In this document: in pieces, positions 1 to 11,140 of the stretch | Layout: the number at the start of each line of letters is the position of its first letter | How positions within the stretch are numbered: position 1 is the first letter of the stretch | Assembly: GCA_958510825.1 (NCBI GenBank) | Contig: OY294048.1 | Span: forward strand, 14,587,589-14,651,588 | Source of the DNA: Brachypterus glaber | Lineage: Eukaryota > Arthropoda > Insecta > Coleoptera > Kateretidae | DNA length: 64,000 bases | Direction: 5' to 3' | Translations under genes and position numbers: made by a program | The notes under the pieces: generated by a model | Told to the model about the DNA's origin: nothing | Databases searched by the model: none | The model's input: the letters and a program-made list of their open reading frames with translations, nothing else

Positions 1-689
1 AAAAACGTAATTTTAATTATAGTTTTAATTGTATTGTATATACATATACACGCTATCTTAATTTGTACTGGAATTAAGGGAAAAATAAAAACTAAATATG
101 CATATGTAAACATATAAAGAATGCAATGCCATTTGTTTAATCATTAATATAAAAACTCAGGTCGTAATAAAAATTACATAAAACATGTGTAGTTACTATA
201 TTAATTTTTCAACCACTTTTTCAACCTACTTCTATTTAAAGAGTTTGTGCACAAGGAGTATTTATGCAACTTTCTGCTGGAAATTTTTCTAAGAATCTTT
301 TAAAATGCAAAACTTAAAAAGGGTTTTAATGTGAAATTTTCTAATTTTCTTGTCAAAAATGCATCACATTTTGATATAATCTAAGAATAAAGTAGATACC
401 TTGGGTGTATATCCTTTATATTCCTCTTTATCCTAAATTTAGGTAATTATAATCTTACAATATACAACATATAGTATTATTTATATGCTCTATGATTCGT
501 TAAAATCCATTTTTTTCATTTTTATTCAATATATCTACGCTTTCTTTCTTATTAATTAAATTCTTCTAATTTAAATTTTGCTTTCACATTTTGAAAATTT
601 TCGAAATTTCGGGAAAGCCTTGTATTCTTGCAAAAATTTTCAAATTTTTTTTTTGCGTATTTTTGCGTTTTATGACGTTTTATGTCGAT
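1..689. other. AT-rich DNA, nothing recognised
   Basis: No gene, hairpin or shared repeat seen. Small reading frames here are low-complexity Lys/Asn/Phe strings. Confidence 0.7.
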
Positions 690-880
690 ATAAATCCAAA
701 ATTGGCGCTCGGTCGACTGCTCGATTTTATCCACGATAACTTAAAATCGCTTTAAGCTAGACACTTTAAATTTGGCATACAAGCATGTTACCAAAAGTTC
801 TCGCTCGGGATTGTTTTTGGTGAACATTGGCGTGCGTCAAGGGGGGGGGGCAAATGGGAAAAAATACATTTTTTTACAAA
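690..880 (+). repeat. F-family repeat fragment (CGATAACT block)
   Basis: CCACGATAACTTAAAATCGC and AAATTTGGCAT align loosely with 39420-39520 and 50575-50650. It ends at a G run (841-850). It lies directly before the minisatellite region. Confidence 0.5.
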
Positions 881-1250
881 AAATTGAAAATTGCTAGGAG
901 TTTTTAAGTTTGCTAAAATTTAATCTGTTAATAAAACACCAGCCCTGCGGGGGTGAGGGGTTTTTGGGGTTGACGAATCCGAATCTGATAATATTTTTTT
1001 TTCTAATTTCACCCCCTGAGGGGTGGGGGTAGTTTTCTTGAAAATTTATATATTGCAGTTTTTGAGGTTGCTAAAACTGAATCTTAAAATACAATTTTTC
1101 TAAATCCACCTCCTGAGGGGCGGGGGGATGTTTTCGTAAAAATTGGTATACTGAGGGTTTTAAGGTTACTGAAAGTAAATCTGATAATAAAAAATCCATT
1201 TCACGCGCGGAGGGAAAAAATGGGAAGGCTCTTTTACTGGGCAGTGTATT
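870..1250 (-). repeat. Minisatellite-bearing repeat, about 100-bp units
   Basis: Four diverged units, each with AATCTGATAATA-like, CACCCCCTGAGGGG-like and TGAAAATT..TATA-like segments, at about 890, 985, 1060 and 1150. They are the reverse complement of the array at 45650-46090. The CCTGAGG core makes small G/C hairpins. Confidence 0.75.
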
Positions 1251-3273
1251 ATTCTTGATTAAAATGCAGAACATGCAGTTTGGCGGATCTAGAGAAAGAA
1301 AGTAGGCGCCTTTTAGCAATAAAAACATGTGCTTTACTTTTTGCATAATAAAAAATAATATATTTTTAAAGCCGAGACTTTAATTGTTCTCTGGCGGATA
1401 TAAATATCTTTAATGTATTATTTTCCTATTTATAAAACGACATCATAAAAATAATTATTTCTTTTATTTTTGGTAATTTTAAATTTTCACAATAATCGCA
1501 AAATTAAAATTTTAATGTTCATATTTTATAACTAACACTAGTTAGAAGTGATCTATTTTTTTACAGTAAAAAAATTAATTCATTGTTGTACGCCGTAAAA
1601 AGTCCAAACCTAGCAAAACCACCACTGGCGGCAGCACTTTTTGACTTTGATGACAGCCAGACTCCAAACTGGTTTGTTTATTATGTAAACAGGTGGCTGA
1701 CTCGAGATTCTGTCAAAAACCTTGTGTGAAATTGATTAAAAATGATTGAAGTAGAATAACATTATTAATTAATTATTAGAAGAATAATATTATTAATTAA
1801 TTATTGTTAATATTATTAATATATGGTTTATACACCTACAAATCTCTCCGAAATTGCAAATGCTACATTTGACAAGTTACCATCAAAATTTCGAAAAGTG
1901 TACGATTTGTAACAAAAAAATAGACGTGATGGGAGAATATGGACATAATTTTCGGATTCAGCAGGTCGAAATTTATTAGGAAAAAAATGTCTTGTTCCAG
2001 TAATGTATTTTATTTTTTTTTCAGGTTCACTTAAGGATAAATAAATAAAAAAATAATTGATCTGCACTAAGCTTAATGGGAACTATGAAATCAATCATAG
2101 CTCAATTTTCAGTTCAGTATTAATCGGAAGTGGATTTTTGTCTATATGTAGAAATATAGACGACGATGTGTGCATATATGGAATTTGCAAGTAATTCGTT
2201 TAAATGTGGAAAATTGTTTTCGAAAATTGTTTCATCAACAAATAGGAAGAAATTCGGATTAATTTCCGCGCTAAATTCGCGGAAAATATCATACCGGGCG
2301 ATGTATCAATATTCTTCTATTCAACGCATAGGGTAGACTTACATATTGCACGGTGTTTTTTTGCACACCCCACCCATAACGTCATCCCTGTTTGTACTTT
2401 TTTTTAAATTATTTGTGTAATAGATTTTTGAAAAAAGAAATTATAAAAGTATACCTGAATTTTTGTGATAGCACCGCCAAATGTGATCGGGGCAAAAGAT
2501 TGAAATAATCTAGAGCGCTAATTTGGCCCATTCATTGTTCGTCGGCGGTCCTTGCGCACTTTTAACTGTCGCCGCATATTCTCCCAAATAACTGAACTCG
2601 TGGCAGTTCGCCGTCTTCGTCCAATGTAGGCGGCAGATTTATGTTTAACTTAAGTAATTTAGTTTTTAAGTGAGTGTTTGTTGCGACTATCACATTACTA
2701 TCACACTGCTTTCACATTTTTATCACAGACTATTGCGTAATATTAGTACATAATGCTAATAAAATTTAATTTGAAGAAATGAACATAGTATAATATGCAC
2801 ACAAAAGCATAGAGTAAAAAAAAACCTTAAATTGGTAACATAAACACTGAATAATATCGCAAAAAATGTTGATGAATTTAATTTGAAACGTACAACGTGG
2901 AAGATAAGTTTTTATTAAATTTAAAGATAACAAGTTAGCATTTGCGCAAAGATCATTACACAGTGAGAAGCTCTTTACGAGTCAAGATAGAAAAACAAAC
3001 AATATAACTCAGAAATTTGGACTTCGGGAATGGGAATCCCCAGACCACTTCGTTGTGACCCAAATTTCTAGATTACAGGAAGAAAAAATAGGGTACAAAT
3101 ACACATTTGTATCGAGCTGGCCAAATTCCAAAGGAAAAGGCCACGATTCTTTGAAGAAGAAGAAGAAGAAGAAGAACTGAACTCGTGTTCAAATCTTACA
3201 AAATTAAAACAATACAAATTTACCTTTGAAATCTCTGCGACCTCTGATATCTTATATACTATAAAAGTTAAAA
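1251..3273. other. Anonymous AT-rich DNA
   Basis: No gene. 1755-1810 repeats AATATTATTAATTAATTATT-like blocks. 2450-2640 is somewhat GC-richer (GTCGGCGGTCC, GTCGCCGCATATT) but holds no frame or repeat I can name. Confidence 0.65.
3158..3176. repeat. GAA microsatellite
   Basis: Six GAA units. On the other strand it reads as a serine run in a spurious frame. Confidence 0.95.
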
Positions 3274-3324
3274 TTTTACGAACTGGCGTCTGGCTGGAAC
3301 GATTCCAGGCGCCAGTTAGTAAAA
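3274..3324. repeat. Hairpin, 51 bp
   Basis: TTTTACGAACTGGCGTCTGG pairs with CCAGGCGCCAGTTAGTAAAA around an 11-base loop. Isolated, with no family member seen in the window. Confidence 0.8.
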
Positions 3325-3998
3325 TATTAGCATTATACTGATTATCCATCCGTTTAGCATACACTTTAAAGCATAATTTGTATTCTCTTATAGCCGTGTT
3401 ACTGCCCTACTATCGGACGAACTCGGAATCAATCGTTCTACGTTTAGGACGCCAGTCACGACTTGTAATTCATTTAAGTAAAAGGTGTGCTAGGCTGTGC
3501 AGAAACGAGAATTTTACTTTCCAGTTTATACTAACTTAGTGGAATATCTATATAATAAATTGATTATTTTTTAAAGAAAATTTTTATATCCAACAAAATT
3601 TTAGAGAAGTCTACCTAAATGTTGCACTGAAAACATTTGCGAGAGGGGTAGGGAGGTATATGATCTAATGTCTAATCTCACTGTATGGCCGGGTCGCGGC
3701 TGGCGCAATCCCTGGCTGGCGCAGAATACCGATTCGTACTATGCGTCGCTGGAAATAGTCACTCTAAATTACCGTAGAATTTGTCAAACTGAATGTATGT
3801 TGGATGTTGATAGTTAAACCACTAAAAAAACACTATGGGTTTTGGCTAATTTTGCCACTATGCGCCACCTGCTTTAATAATATCAAATTATTATCTAGGC
3901 ATAAGATTAAAAAGTAGACGTTTTTAATTTTTTTAATTTTTTATTTAAGTTATATATTTTTTTATGTTATTACATAAGGTCTTTTTTCTCTCTTTTAG
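3325..3998. other. Anonymous DNA with a short direct repeat
   Basis: GGCTGGCGCA occurs at about 3698 and again at about 3714. Otherwise nothing recognised. Confidence 0.6.
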
Positions 3999-4033
3999 CT
4001 TGATAAAGTCTTTATTAAAGACGAAACGTCGCT
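3999..4033 (+). repeat. Solo stem-loop/GAAACGTC motif, PLE-like
   Basis: CTTGATAAAG, stem GTCTTT/AAAGAC with a short loop, then GAAACGTCGC. Same layout as the motifs at 57650-57690 and 41900-42010. It may be the remnant of another Penelope-like terminus. No reverse-transcriptase remnant was recognised next to it. Confidence 0.5.
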
Positions 4034-4437
4034 AGTGCATAAAACTTAGTGTTTTTATTTAAAGTCCTAGTCCCGATATTTGTTTATTAACTGCTATAAT
4101 AATGTTTGATCTGTTTTTAATCCTGTTTTTGTTTACATCAGTGCCAACTATATTGTTGTGTAATGGTTGCCGACAATCGGTCAATGATCCTTTGTATCAC
4201 CAGCTAATTATTTCATAGGATAAATACTATGGAAAAAGGGCTTATTTGTGATAAAAAAATTACCGTAAAATTGTATAAAACCTTACAAAATAGTTAAGCA
4301 TGTTTTACTGATTTTAAGCTTATTTATTTGAAATAATGACTAATTTATTATTTATCATAAGACTCTAATATTATCAATTCTATCCAATGGAAGCCCAAAT
4401 AATATTTTTTTTTAATGAATCCATACAATTTTTCAAG

Positions 4438-4907
4438 GTCCAACCGATTCGACAAAATTGCAGTTAAAAAGATAATTTTACGTTTTGCGCACCCAAAATT
4501 AGAACAAAATGCACCAAGTACCCTTAAGGCTCATTTACAGACCAACCTTTGTGGGAACTTTTTTTATATAATATTTTATAGAATCACCCTATAAAATTTT
4601 TTAACTTATTTCTGAACCATCCTGTATAAATATGCAAAAATACAGGTTAAGTACTAAAGTAGTACTGAGTGTAAAAAACGCAAGGTAATAATGGCATAAT
4701 TAATCCATACTCATTTTTAAGAGACAATTTTCGTAGGTCCAACTGATTCGAGAAAATTGCAGTTAAAAAGATAAGATAGATAGATAGATGGAATCACCTT
4801 ATAAAATTTTGTAACTTATTTCTGAATCACCCTGTATAAATATGCAAAAAATCAGGTTAAGTACTAAAGTAGTACTGAGTGTAAAAAACGCAAGGTAATA
4901 ATGGCAT
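4438..4907 (+). repeat. Tandem duplication of a D-like repeat end
   Basis: A 117-bp unit at 4581-4697 is repeated at 4791-4907 with few changes (CAGGTTAAGTACTAAAGTAG and following bases identical). A shorter upstream block is also repeated (4440-4475 and 4737-4772). GACCAACCTTTGTGGGAACT and CACCCTGTATAAAT in the region relate it to the D family. Confidence 0.8.
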
Positions 4908-5066
4908 TAGTTTGATAAAAGGATTTACAAAACGTTTTTTAAATGCAAATCGGCCATTGTCTTAGTGTAATTAAATCACACTCAATATGCAAATAAGCCG
5001 TGAAGATACATAGAGCTTCGTGTTCTATTGTATACACCAACTGATTTTTTACCTGGTGAATTTTAA

Positions 5067-5205
5067 CACTTTCGCTGCCCATCAAATTTTTTTTCCTTCA
5101 AGAGCCAACCACCTCGATCGCTATTAACTTAACATGTACTCATCACGCGCCAGCGCGATATGGGCACCTGACGCACGCGCTGGCGTGTGATGGGCACGGA
5201 AAGTG
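5067..5205. mobile_element. Small TTAA-flanked MITE
   Basis: A 139-bp element between TTAA at 5063-5066 and 5206-5209. Its terminal inverted repeats begin CACTTTCG and end CGGAAAGTG, extending into GCCCATCA/TGATGGGC. The interior has a GC-rich hairpin (5139-5190) with CATCACGCGCCAGCGCG-type arms, unlike the AT-rich surroundings. The TTAA flanks suggest piggyBac-type mobilisation, but the ends differ from P1/P2. Confidence 0.65.
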
Positions 5206-5407
5206 TTAAGGGATATTGAGACGCTTAACTAATTTTTTGTTTACATAAAATCTATTTATTTAAAACGATTTTTTGGTATGATTAACTTCTTTAATAAAAG
5301 TTATTTTTCCTGAAAAATATACGTTGATAGCACTTACCATTTTCATTTATCTTTTTAATAAATAAAAAGTATTTTTTTCTAAAAAAATGATGTTAACCGA
5401 GTTTTGT

Positions 5408-5937
5408 GGGAGAATTAGCTCAGCGGTCTAAGGCATCGATATAGCATTGACACTGAGCCAATGATCGTGAGTTCAAATCTCACTGGCGCCGATTGCCTTT
5501 TAATTAATTTTAAAGTTAATTAATAATTGAAATTTTAGATTTTAAGCTTTCACGGCCATTAAGATATAAAGAACTTTCACTTTCGAGTTTAGACCGTGTT
5601 AATGGATTTTCACTTTCCGACGTTTCGTCTCTTACTACTAGAGACATCTTCAGGGATTAATCTGAAACTGAAACAGTTTCAGTTTCAGATTAATCCCTGA
5701 AGATGTCTCTAGTAGTAAGAGACGAAACGTCGGAAAGTGAAAATCCATTAACACGGTCCAAACCCGAAAGTGAAAGTTCTTTATAATAATTGAAATTTTG
5801 CGAAGGCCCTAGATATATTGGTTCGAAACTCAATTAAAGCCGGTGGTTCCCTCTACTACTAGCCCACACAAGTCCTGGACTTAGGGGATGCTTAATTAAG
5901 TAGAATAGTACGAGGTTAAAAACAAACAAAAAAAAAT
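5408..5937 (+). mobile_element. tRNA-derived SINE, copy S1, interrupted
   Basis: The tRNA-like head (5408-5492) has an A-box-like TTAGCTCAGCGGTC and a B box GAGTTCAAATCTC, an internal RNA polymerase III promoter. The body contains TTAATTAATAATTGAAATTT, then CCGGTGGTTCCCTCTACTAC, TAGCCCACACAAGTCCTGG and an A-rich tail near 5915-5937. The same body recurs at 17262, 42857 and 54557. The head does not fold as a standard tRNA and the acceptor ends do not pair, so it is not a tRNA gene. A palindromic Penelope-derived insert splits the body. Confidence 0.85.
5537..5785. mobile_element. Palindromic dimer of the Penelope terminal repeat
   Basis: Two copies of the terminal repeat seen at 57571-57708 are joined head to head. 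The arms 5565-5674 and 5676-5785 are complementary around position 5675 with about two mismatches. The left arm carries about 28 further terminal bases. Each arm holds the stem and GAAACGTCGG motif. The dimer interrupts a SINE, and the SINE sequence TAATAATTGAAATTTT is present on both sides (5521-5536 and 5784-5799). This 16-bp direct repeat looks like a target-site duplication. No coding sequence is present. It is either an internally deleted PLE with inverted termini or a small element mobilised by one. Confidence 0.85.
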
Positions 5938-5977
5938 CCGCTATTTTAAATTTCTTTTGGTTACTCTTCATGACTCT

Positions 5978-6060
5978 GGGAACGTTCAAGTATTACGTAA
6001 CGCAAATTTTGATCATTTTTTAATAGGCGGTGTTACTTTTTAATATATTTTTTATATATA
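5978..6060 (+). repeat. G-family terminus (TATTACGTAAC)
   Basis: GGGAACGTTCAAGTATTACG, then TAACGCAAATTTTGATCATT. Same terminus at 22262, 28430 and 31551. The right end was not found. Confidence 0.6.
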
Positions 6061-6640
6061 ACAACATACACCTTATTATAACGAACCATGATCTATTATA
6101 AAAACAATTTTATCACAGTTTATTTTTTCAAAAAACCACGGTTAAAAAAACTGCGCATTTTTGTGCATTTGAAAAAGGGTTCCTAATCTCGGAAATATTC
6201 GATTATTTTTTCAAAGGTGATCTGGATTGCTTATGTTTCTTGTCATTCCTTGAATTTTTTTCTGCAAATAAGAAGTAATTTAATCTCGAACTTAATCATT
6301 AAGCTATTTTCTACGAATTTTGCCGTTTGCAATTTAAATGATTTGCGCTGCCATTTAACGGGGAGAAGCTCTACCGTTACCATATTACGGGGCGGATTTA
6401 GTTTGACTTTTGGCTTCACATAAAAGTAGGTTTCTGTTCGCCTTTGCAGATAGTATCTTAGATATACTACTAGACCAAATTAGGAAACTGTCCGAAATTA
6501 GGCGTTTTTCTTATAATACTCATCGGCTTTGAAGCTGCGAAGAGTCTAATAAGCAGATACAAAAACGTTTAGACTCGTATACGCGAAAAATCAATGGTGC
6601 GAAGCTTTATCCACTGCCGCGATCAAACTTATTTAGAATA

Positions 6641-6930
6641 CCAGGTGTCCCGCCACGTTCTTGTAAAGCTATATCTCCGTTATTTGAAAAGATTGAATTT
6701 TTTGCAAAAAACACGTTCAATGGGAGCCATTACAGTTATTATTCCCGTATCCAAAACCACCCTTTGCTATTTAAAAAACAAGTCGGGGGTGGTTCCAAGA
6801 AGGTGGGTAAGTAATGGGTAGTTTTGTTTAAATCAGTAAATTCTACTTTGACGTATTTAATTTTGTTTCTTTGATTTTTTTATCTTTTTAAATAACGGAG
6901 ATATAGCCTGTCTAAAAGCTGGTGGGACAA
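6641..6930 (+). mobile_element. J-family TIR element
   Basis: Left end CCAGGTGTCCCGCCA, right end (inverse) GCTGGTGGGACA. TATATCTCCGTTATTTGAAA occurs inverted near the right (AAATAACGGAGATATA). The interior block GGGGGTGGTTCCAAGAAGG matches 7078-7095. Any frame through it is incidental. Confidence 0.65.
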
Positions 6931-7039
6931 TATTATTAATAAATAATAGTTGTTATTTGTAGCCCCTTTAAGAAATAAGAAAGGTACCACTTATACATGG
7001 TTGAATTAGGAATGAAATGTACTTTCATATTCTTTGATA

Positions 7040-7215
7040 AAAATGGGGGGGGGGGGTGCTATTTGAAAAACAGAAGTGGGGGTGGTTTCAAGGGGGTGGG
7101 TAAGCAAGGGGTAGTTTTGGATACTTCCATTTAATGCTATTTTTTGCAAAAATTTCTATCTTTTCAAATAACGGAGGTATAGCTTGACAAGAACCTGGTG
7201 GGACACCCGGTATAC
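7040..7215 (+). repeat. J-family element, left-truncated
   Basis: Starts at a G run (7046-7056), shares GCTATTTGAAAAACA, GTGGGTAAGCAAGGGGTAGT and AAATAACGGAGGTATAGC with 6641-6930, and ends CTGGTGGGACACCCGG, then TATACAGGGT. Confidence 0.6.
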
Positions 7216-8633
7216 AGGGTATCCTACAGTTTTTTACACAGTTGTTATAAAAGATAAAAAATAGATCAAAAAATAATCTTAAATGGGACCAAAAGGATTT
7301 TAAAGAATTTAAACCTACTATAACTCTCTTCCTTAGGACTACCTCTAATTTTTTTCCCCAACTGCACCCCACTTATTATTAATTATTAAATGGTGATAAA
7401 TTCTAAATTTAATGTTCTATTATAATAATACTGTATACTTTCATCGAGGGTAAGTCTTTTAAAACAAGTGAAATGGGGTACGCGGACAATTTAATAAAGC
7501 CTTGTTTTTTTGCAAAATATTATTACGAAAAATTTTTCTAGTCAGTTATTTATTTAGAATCAATAAAAAATCAAGCTAACTTCGAACACAATCACGCAAA
7601 ATAGAAAAAATTTCATAAAGAATACGTTTTATAAAAAGTTTAGGTACTAAAAATTTCCGCTTCGAGGCTCCCTTTTAAAAATCACCCTTTATTGAGAAAT
7701 TTTTTACCAATGATAACTTTTATTAGGCTGAATAAAATGCCACGGGTTTCAAATTTATAAGTCTTGTACAAAAATCATGACAGTTTTTTTTTCGGTTTTC
7801 CAATTTGGACATTAGATTTTTATCCTAAAAACTTCATATAATGCACCGCTTCTTAAATTCAGCACTGTATATTTGACTTCGCGGAATAATTTATTACGTA
7901 CAGATTAAAATCCGACATTAAAAGAAACTTCATTGTTAATGAGTTTTTGTTAACCGTAAATATTACGAAATAAGCCCCTATATGTTCAATTATTCATGTA
8001 TATCATGTTTGCATGCAATGCTACGAACCACGCAGGTGGTCTGAGGCTTTTCGTCGACTTCGACGTCTCCTCAGCCTATTCGAGAGAAGAATCCGAACCA
8101 CTGCAAAAAAATGCCGCGTGCGGGAGGCAGATTTAAGCTTTCTTCGCTTCCTTATATTTGATTATGTCAATATGTAGATTAGGATCTTTCAAAAACTCGA
8201 TTTTTGGAAAACTTTAAGGCTCCCTTTAAGGCATGTCATGAAAAATACAAAAATAAGATACTGTACCAAATTAACTTAAAAAAAATAAAATTAGGGTTCT
8301 CCCATTTATTTGAAATATTCAATTTAATCAAATAATAATAATTATTAATATTATTATTATATGCAAAATGTGTAAATTTAAATCTTGCTAAATTAAGGCT
8401 AAAAAGTTTTTAGTACAAACACGAAACTTGGGATTTAAAAAAATCAAATATTAAACTGTTAATAGTATTTTTGTCAATCGAAAACAAGATTTTATGCCAA
8501 ATTTTAGCTCAAAACGACGAAATTACTTCACTTCACTTAAAAATTGAAAAAATAAATAAATATTTTTTAAAATTTTAAATTTATTTATTTTTAAGTAGAT
8601 ATATTATCACAAATTAATAAACACTATAACCAT
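7216..8633. other. AT-rich DNA, nothing recognised
   Basis: A GC-richer patch at 8020-8130 has a weak hairpin (CTGAGGCTTTTCGTCGACTT side paired with a CCTCAG side). No gene or shared repeat. Confidence 0.6.
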
Positions 8634-8740
8634 ACTATACCATGATAAATATTCGCCAGATGCAGTTTAGGCAGATTTTCACACACAGTAAATAAAAAGT
8701 CTCATCAGAAATTTTAATATTGTAATAGATTTTGTTTAAC
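8634..8740 (+). repeat. Direct repeat, upstream copy
   Basis: CCATGATAAATATTCGCC, TTTAGGCAGATT and TCACACACAGTAAAT are repeated at 9575-9635. The copies are diverged and about 935 bp apart, with piggyBac-like MITE P1 lying between them. Confidence 0.75.
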
Positions 8741-9128
8741 TAGAAAGTGTCATTGGAGCCAGTGTCGAACTTGTAGGGGGGCCAAAAAAGTGGATTGGAG
8801 CCTAAAAATTAAATTGACAAGACTATCTTAACATATTAAGGATTGACCCATGAATTTATTATGTAATATATGAAATATTTATCAGTAATTATTAGTCCAA
8901 ATAAGTTATTTTTAATAAAAAAATGCAAAACAAATGTCACCATTTCGCTTGTTAAGCGAGATTATTAGTAAAATGTAAACAATTCACGGGCTAAAAAGAA
9001 AGGACCATAATTTTTGCATATGCTAATCCATAATTACATAAACTGGAAACTAAATGCATTTTAAAATACTCCTTACAAAAATCTGTAAATGCGCATGAAT
9101 ATTTAGATGGTATTCCTTGATCTGTTAA

Positions 9129-9494
9129 CCCTTTGAGACTTTTTTGAGTTATAATCGATCATTGAAAATCACAAAGTGGTTGTTGCAAAAAAAACAAATA
9201 TTTTACATAGAAAAAAAAAGTGGAACACATATGACCCAGTAGGCATCTTAGTCGGATCATATATGTCCCACTGGGTATAGTGTAACATAATTGTTATTTT
9301 GAAATGAAATTTCTATTACAAAAAATAATAAAGTAACTTTGCTTAATAAAATTTGGTAGAAATACGCTTCAAGTAACTAAAAAAATCCCTTAAATAATTT
9401 TACAACGTAAAATGGGACATGCACTGCGTGTTATGCAGTACACAAGTGACTTAAAGCAGGATAGGACATATATGTCCTACTGGATGTCAAAGGG
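9129..9494. mobile_element. piggyBac-like MITE, copy P1
   Basis: A 366-bp noncoding element flanked by TTAA on both sides (9125-9128 and 9495-9498), starting CCCTTTGA and ending TCAAAGGG. TTAA target duplication with CCC/GGG ends is the hallmark of the piggyBac superfamily. Inside are repeated, partly palindromic motifs such as GGACATATATGTCC (9464-9477) and TATGTCCCACTGGG, possibly transposase-binding sites. A diverged, inverted copy is at 16978-18048. Confidence 0.8.
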
Positions 9495-9569
9495 TTAAGA
9501 TAAGCAGTCCTTCTTGATCTCATAATTCATAATGCATTTTTAAGTAAATATATTCTTATATTGGCTATA

Positions 9570-9700
9570 AAACACCATGATAAATATTCGCCCAAGGCGA
9601 TTTAGGCAGATTCTCACACACAGTAAATATATTAAGGCTAATAACGTCTCGTCAGAAATTAAAATACGTATTGTAAAGCAGTCGATTTCGTTAAAATCAG
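9570..9700 (+). repeat. Direct repeat, downstream copy
   Basis: Partner of 8634-8740, with about 20 extra bases after CAGTAAAT. The spacing and lack of LTR features argue for an old tandem or segmental duplication rather than a retroelement. Confidence 0.75.
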
Positions 9701-9936
9701 GTTCGCAGCTTGTAAAAACGGTTATTATGAGATCCTGCGAATATTAATTTAGCACCATAACAGAAACTAATAAAATACAAGTATGTAGTGAAAATATATA
9801 GTGCTTCGTGGTTTGTTCTGTACTCTTTATTATAAATGATCGAAACTTTCCTTCCCATATGTTAATAAAAAATAGTTTTTACCATCTTTCTTAATAACGC
9901 TGTTATAGATACAAAAAAAATATTGTTGTATTGGGG

Positions 9937-10180
9937 ATAATTGGTCCGCGTTAGGTGAGATGACAGTAGGTTACGGAAAATTTTACCCAATATCTTTTAC
10001 AGGAATTGAATTAAAGATTACATATTTAGTACATGTTCTGATACATGAGCAAGTGCAAAAAATGTTTAATTTTAAGTGTTTTAGTCAAAACTTTTGAAAG
10101 ATATTAGGGAAAAAGTTCAACAATTCACTGTCATCTCACAATGTGGGTTGGTAGCTTTCTGCTTAACGCGGCCCAATTAT
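9937..10180. mobile_element. Small TIR element
   Basis: Ends ATAATTGGTCCGCGTTA and TAACGCGGCCCAATTAT. Inner inverted blocks GTGAGATGACAGT/ACTGTCATCTCAC and CCCAATATCTTTTA/GAAAGATATTAGGG. 244 bp, noncoding. Confidence 0.72.
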
Positions 10181-10604
10181 AGTTGGATTTGATGTTTATA
10201 AATGATATGATTAAATAAAATTTATTGTTAGATTTAACAAAATAAAATTGATACAGGATTCGATTAAAAACAACAATATCATGAGATTAATTTGAGTTTA
10301 GGATCTTTAGTTTAGTTTAGAAAGTTCATCTTATAGAAATGTTGGTACAAAAATATTTCATTACAGTTGACAAGATATTAATATAGACAAGAGTGAACAT
10401 TATTTTATTGTTAGCCATGTTACAGAAGTACCTTAAAATTTTAAATTAACTATTAAATGGAGGGTGTTACTCGAAATGGAACCAAGCGGTACGCTACGGT
10501 ATTGGTACTTGCGTCCTTTTTCACTAACGCCCTCTAAATAGCGTATGCTCAAATTAACCATTGGTAATCATTTAACTTAAATTATGTCAATTCCTCAAGG
10601 AATT

Positions 10605-10850
10605 ATATCTACCAACCTTTTATAATTAAATACCACCACTCCGCCACTCATCGGCTTGTGCTGCCTTAGACCAGAGTACAGAAAGTGACAGCCGTACCGG
10701 GAACATGACGCAAGAATGCGGTACATCAGACATCTACCAAAAGCTAAAAAAAATATCCTTGGGTGGAAGTCAAATCGTGACTGCTAATTCCCACTGGGAG
10801 CTGCTTTGACAAACTAGGAGACTCCCAGTCTATCAAGGTTGGTAGCTATA
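10605..10850. mobile_element. Possible TIR element
   Basis: TATCTACCAACCTT and AAGGTTGGTAGCTATA face each other 245 bp apart. The interior is less AT-rich and includes CCCACTGGGAG/ACTCCCAGT. Only short ends pair. Confidence 0.4.
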
Positions 10851-10887
10851 TGAAAAGGATTAGTCGCCAACTCAGCCTAAGCGACGG

Positions 10888-10933
10888 CTAGGACTTCAAA
10901 CCTCGTTTGCCGAAACGAGGTTTGAAGTCCTAG
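10888..10933. repeat. Perfect 21-bp-arm hairpin
   Basis: CTAGGACTTCAAACCTCGTT followed by T, a four-base spacer GCCG and the exact complement. No flanking U tract on either strand suggests a terminator; probably a MITE remnant. Confidence 0.85.
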
Positions 10934-11112
10934 TTAAAGTAAAAATATAATAATTATCTAGGACTCTATTGCACTGGTACTTTTATTGTAAGGTATTTTA
11001 TTCGCAACTTTTTATGTTATACACACATACCATGTATTAATAAAGTTTGGGAAGTACGTGATTTCTAGTCCCACTGTTTTCCACGCCTGGACCTGACCTG
11101 TAATGAAAAATA

Positions 11113-11140
11113 GAGACCAGTAAACTAATTATTACTGGTC
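11113..11140. repeat. Short hairpin
   Basis: AGACCAGTAA and TTACTGGTCT separated by eight bases. Confidence 0.75.

Noticed and set aside
5408..5492. tRNA gene with A and B boxes
   Set aside because: Acceptor ends do not pair, the anticodon region is not credible, and the block recurs fused to a common SINE body.
8634..9700. Possible LTR retrotransposon from direct repeats 935 bp apart
   Set aside because: The repeats lack TG/CA ends, primer-binding site and any gag/pol frame, and the interval contains an unrelated MITE.
10888..10933. Intrinsic transcription terminator
   Set aside because: A strong hairpin without a U tract in a eukaryotic genome; better explained as a foldback remnant.
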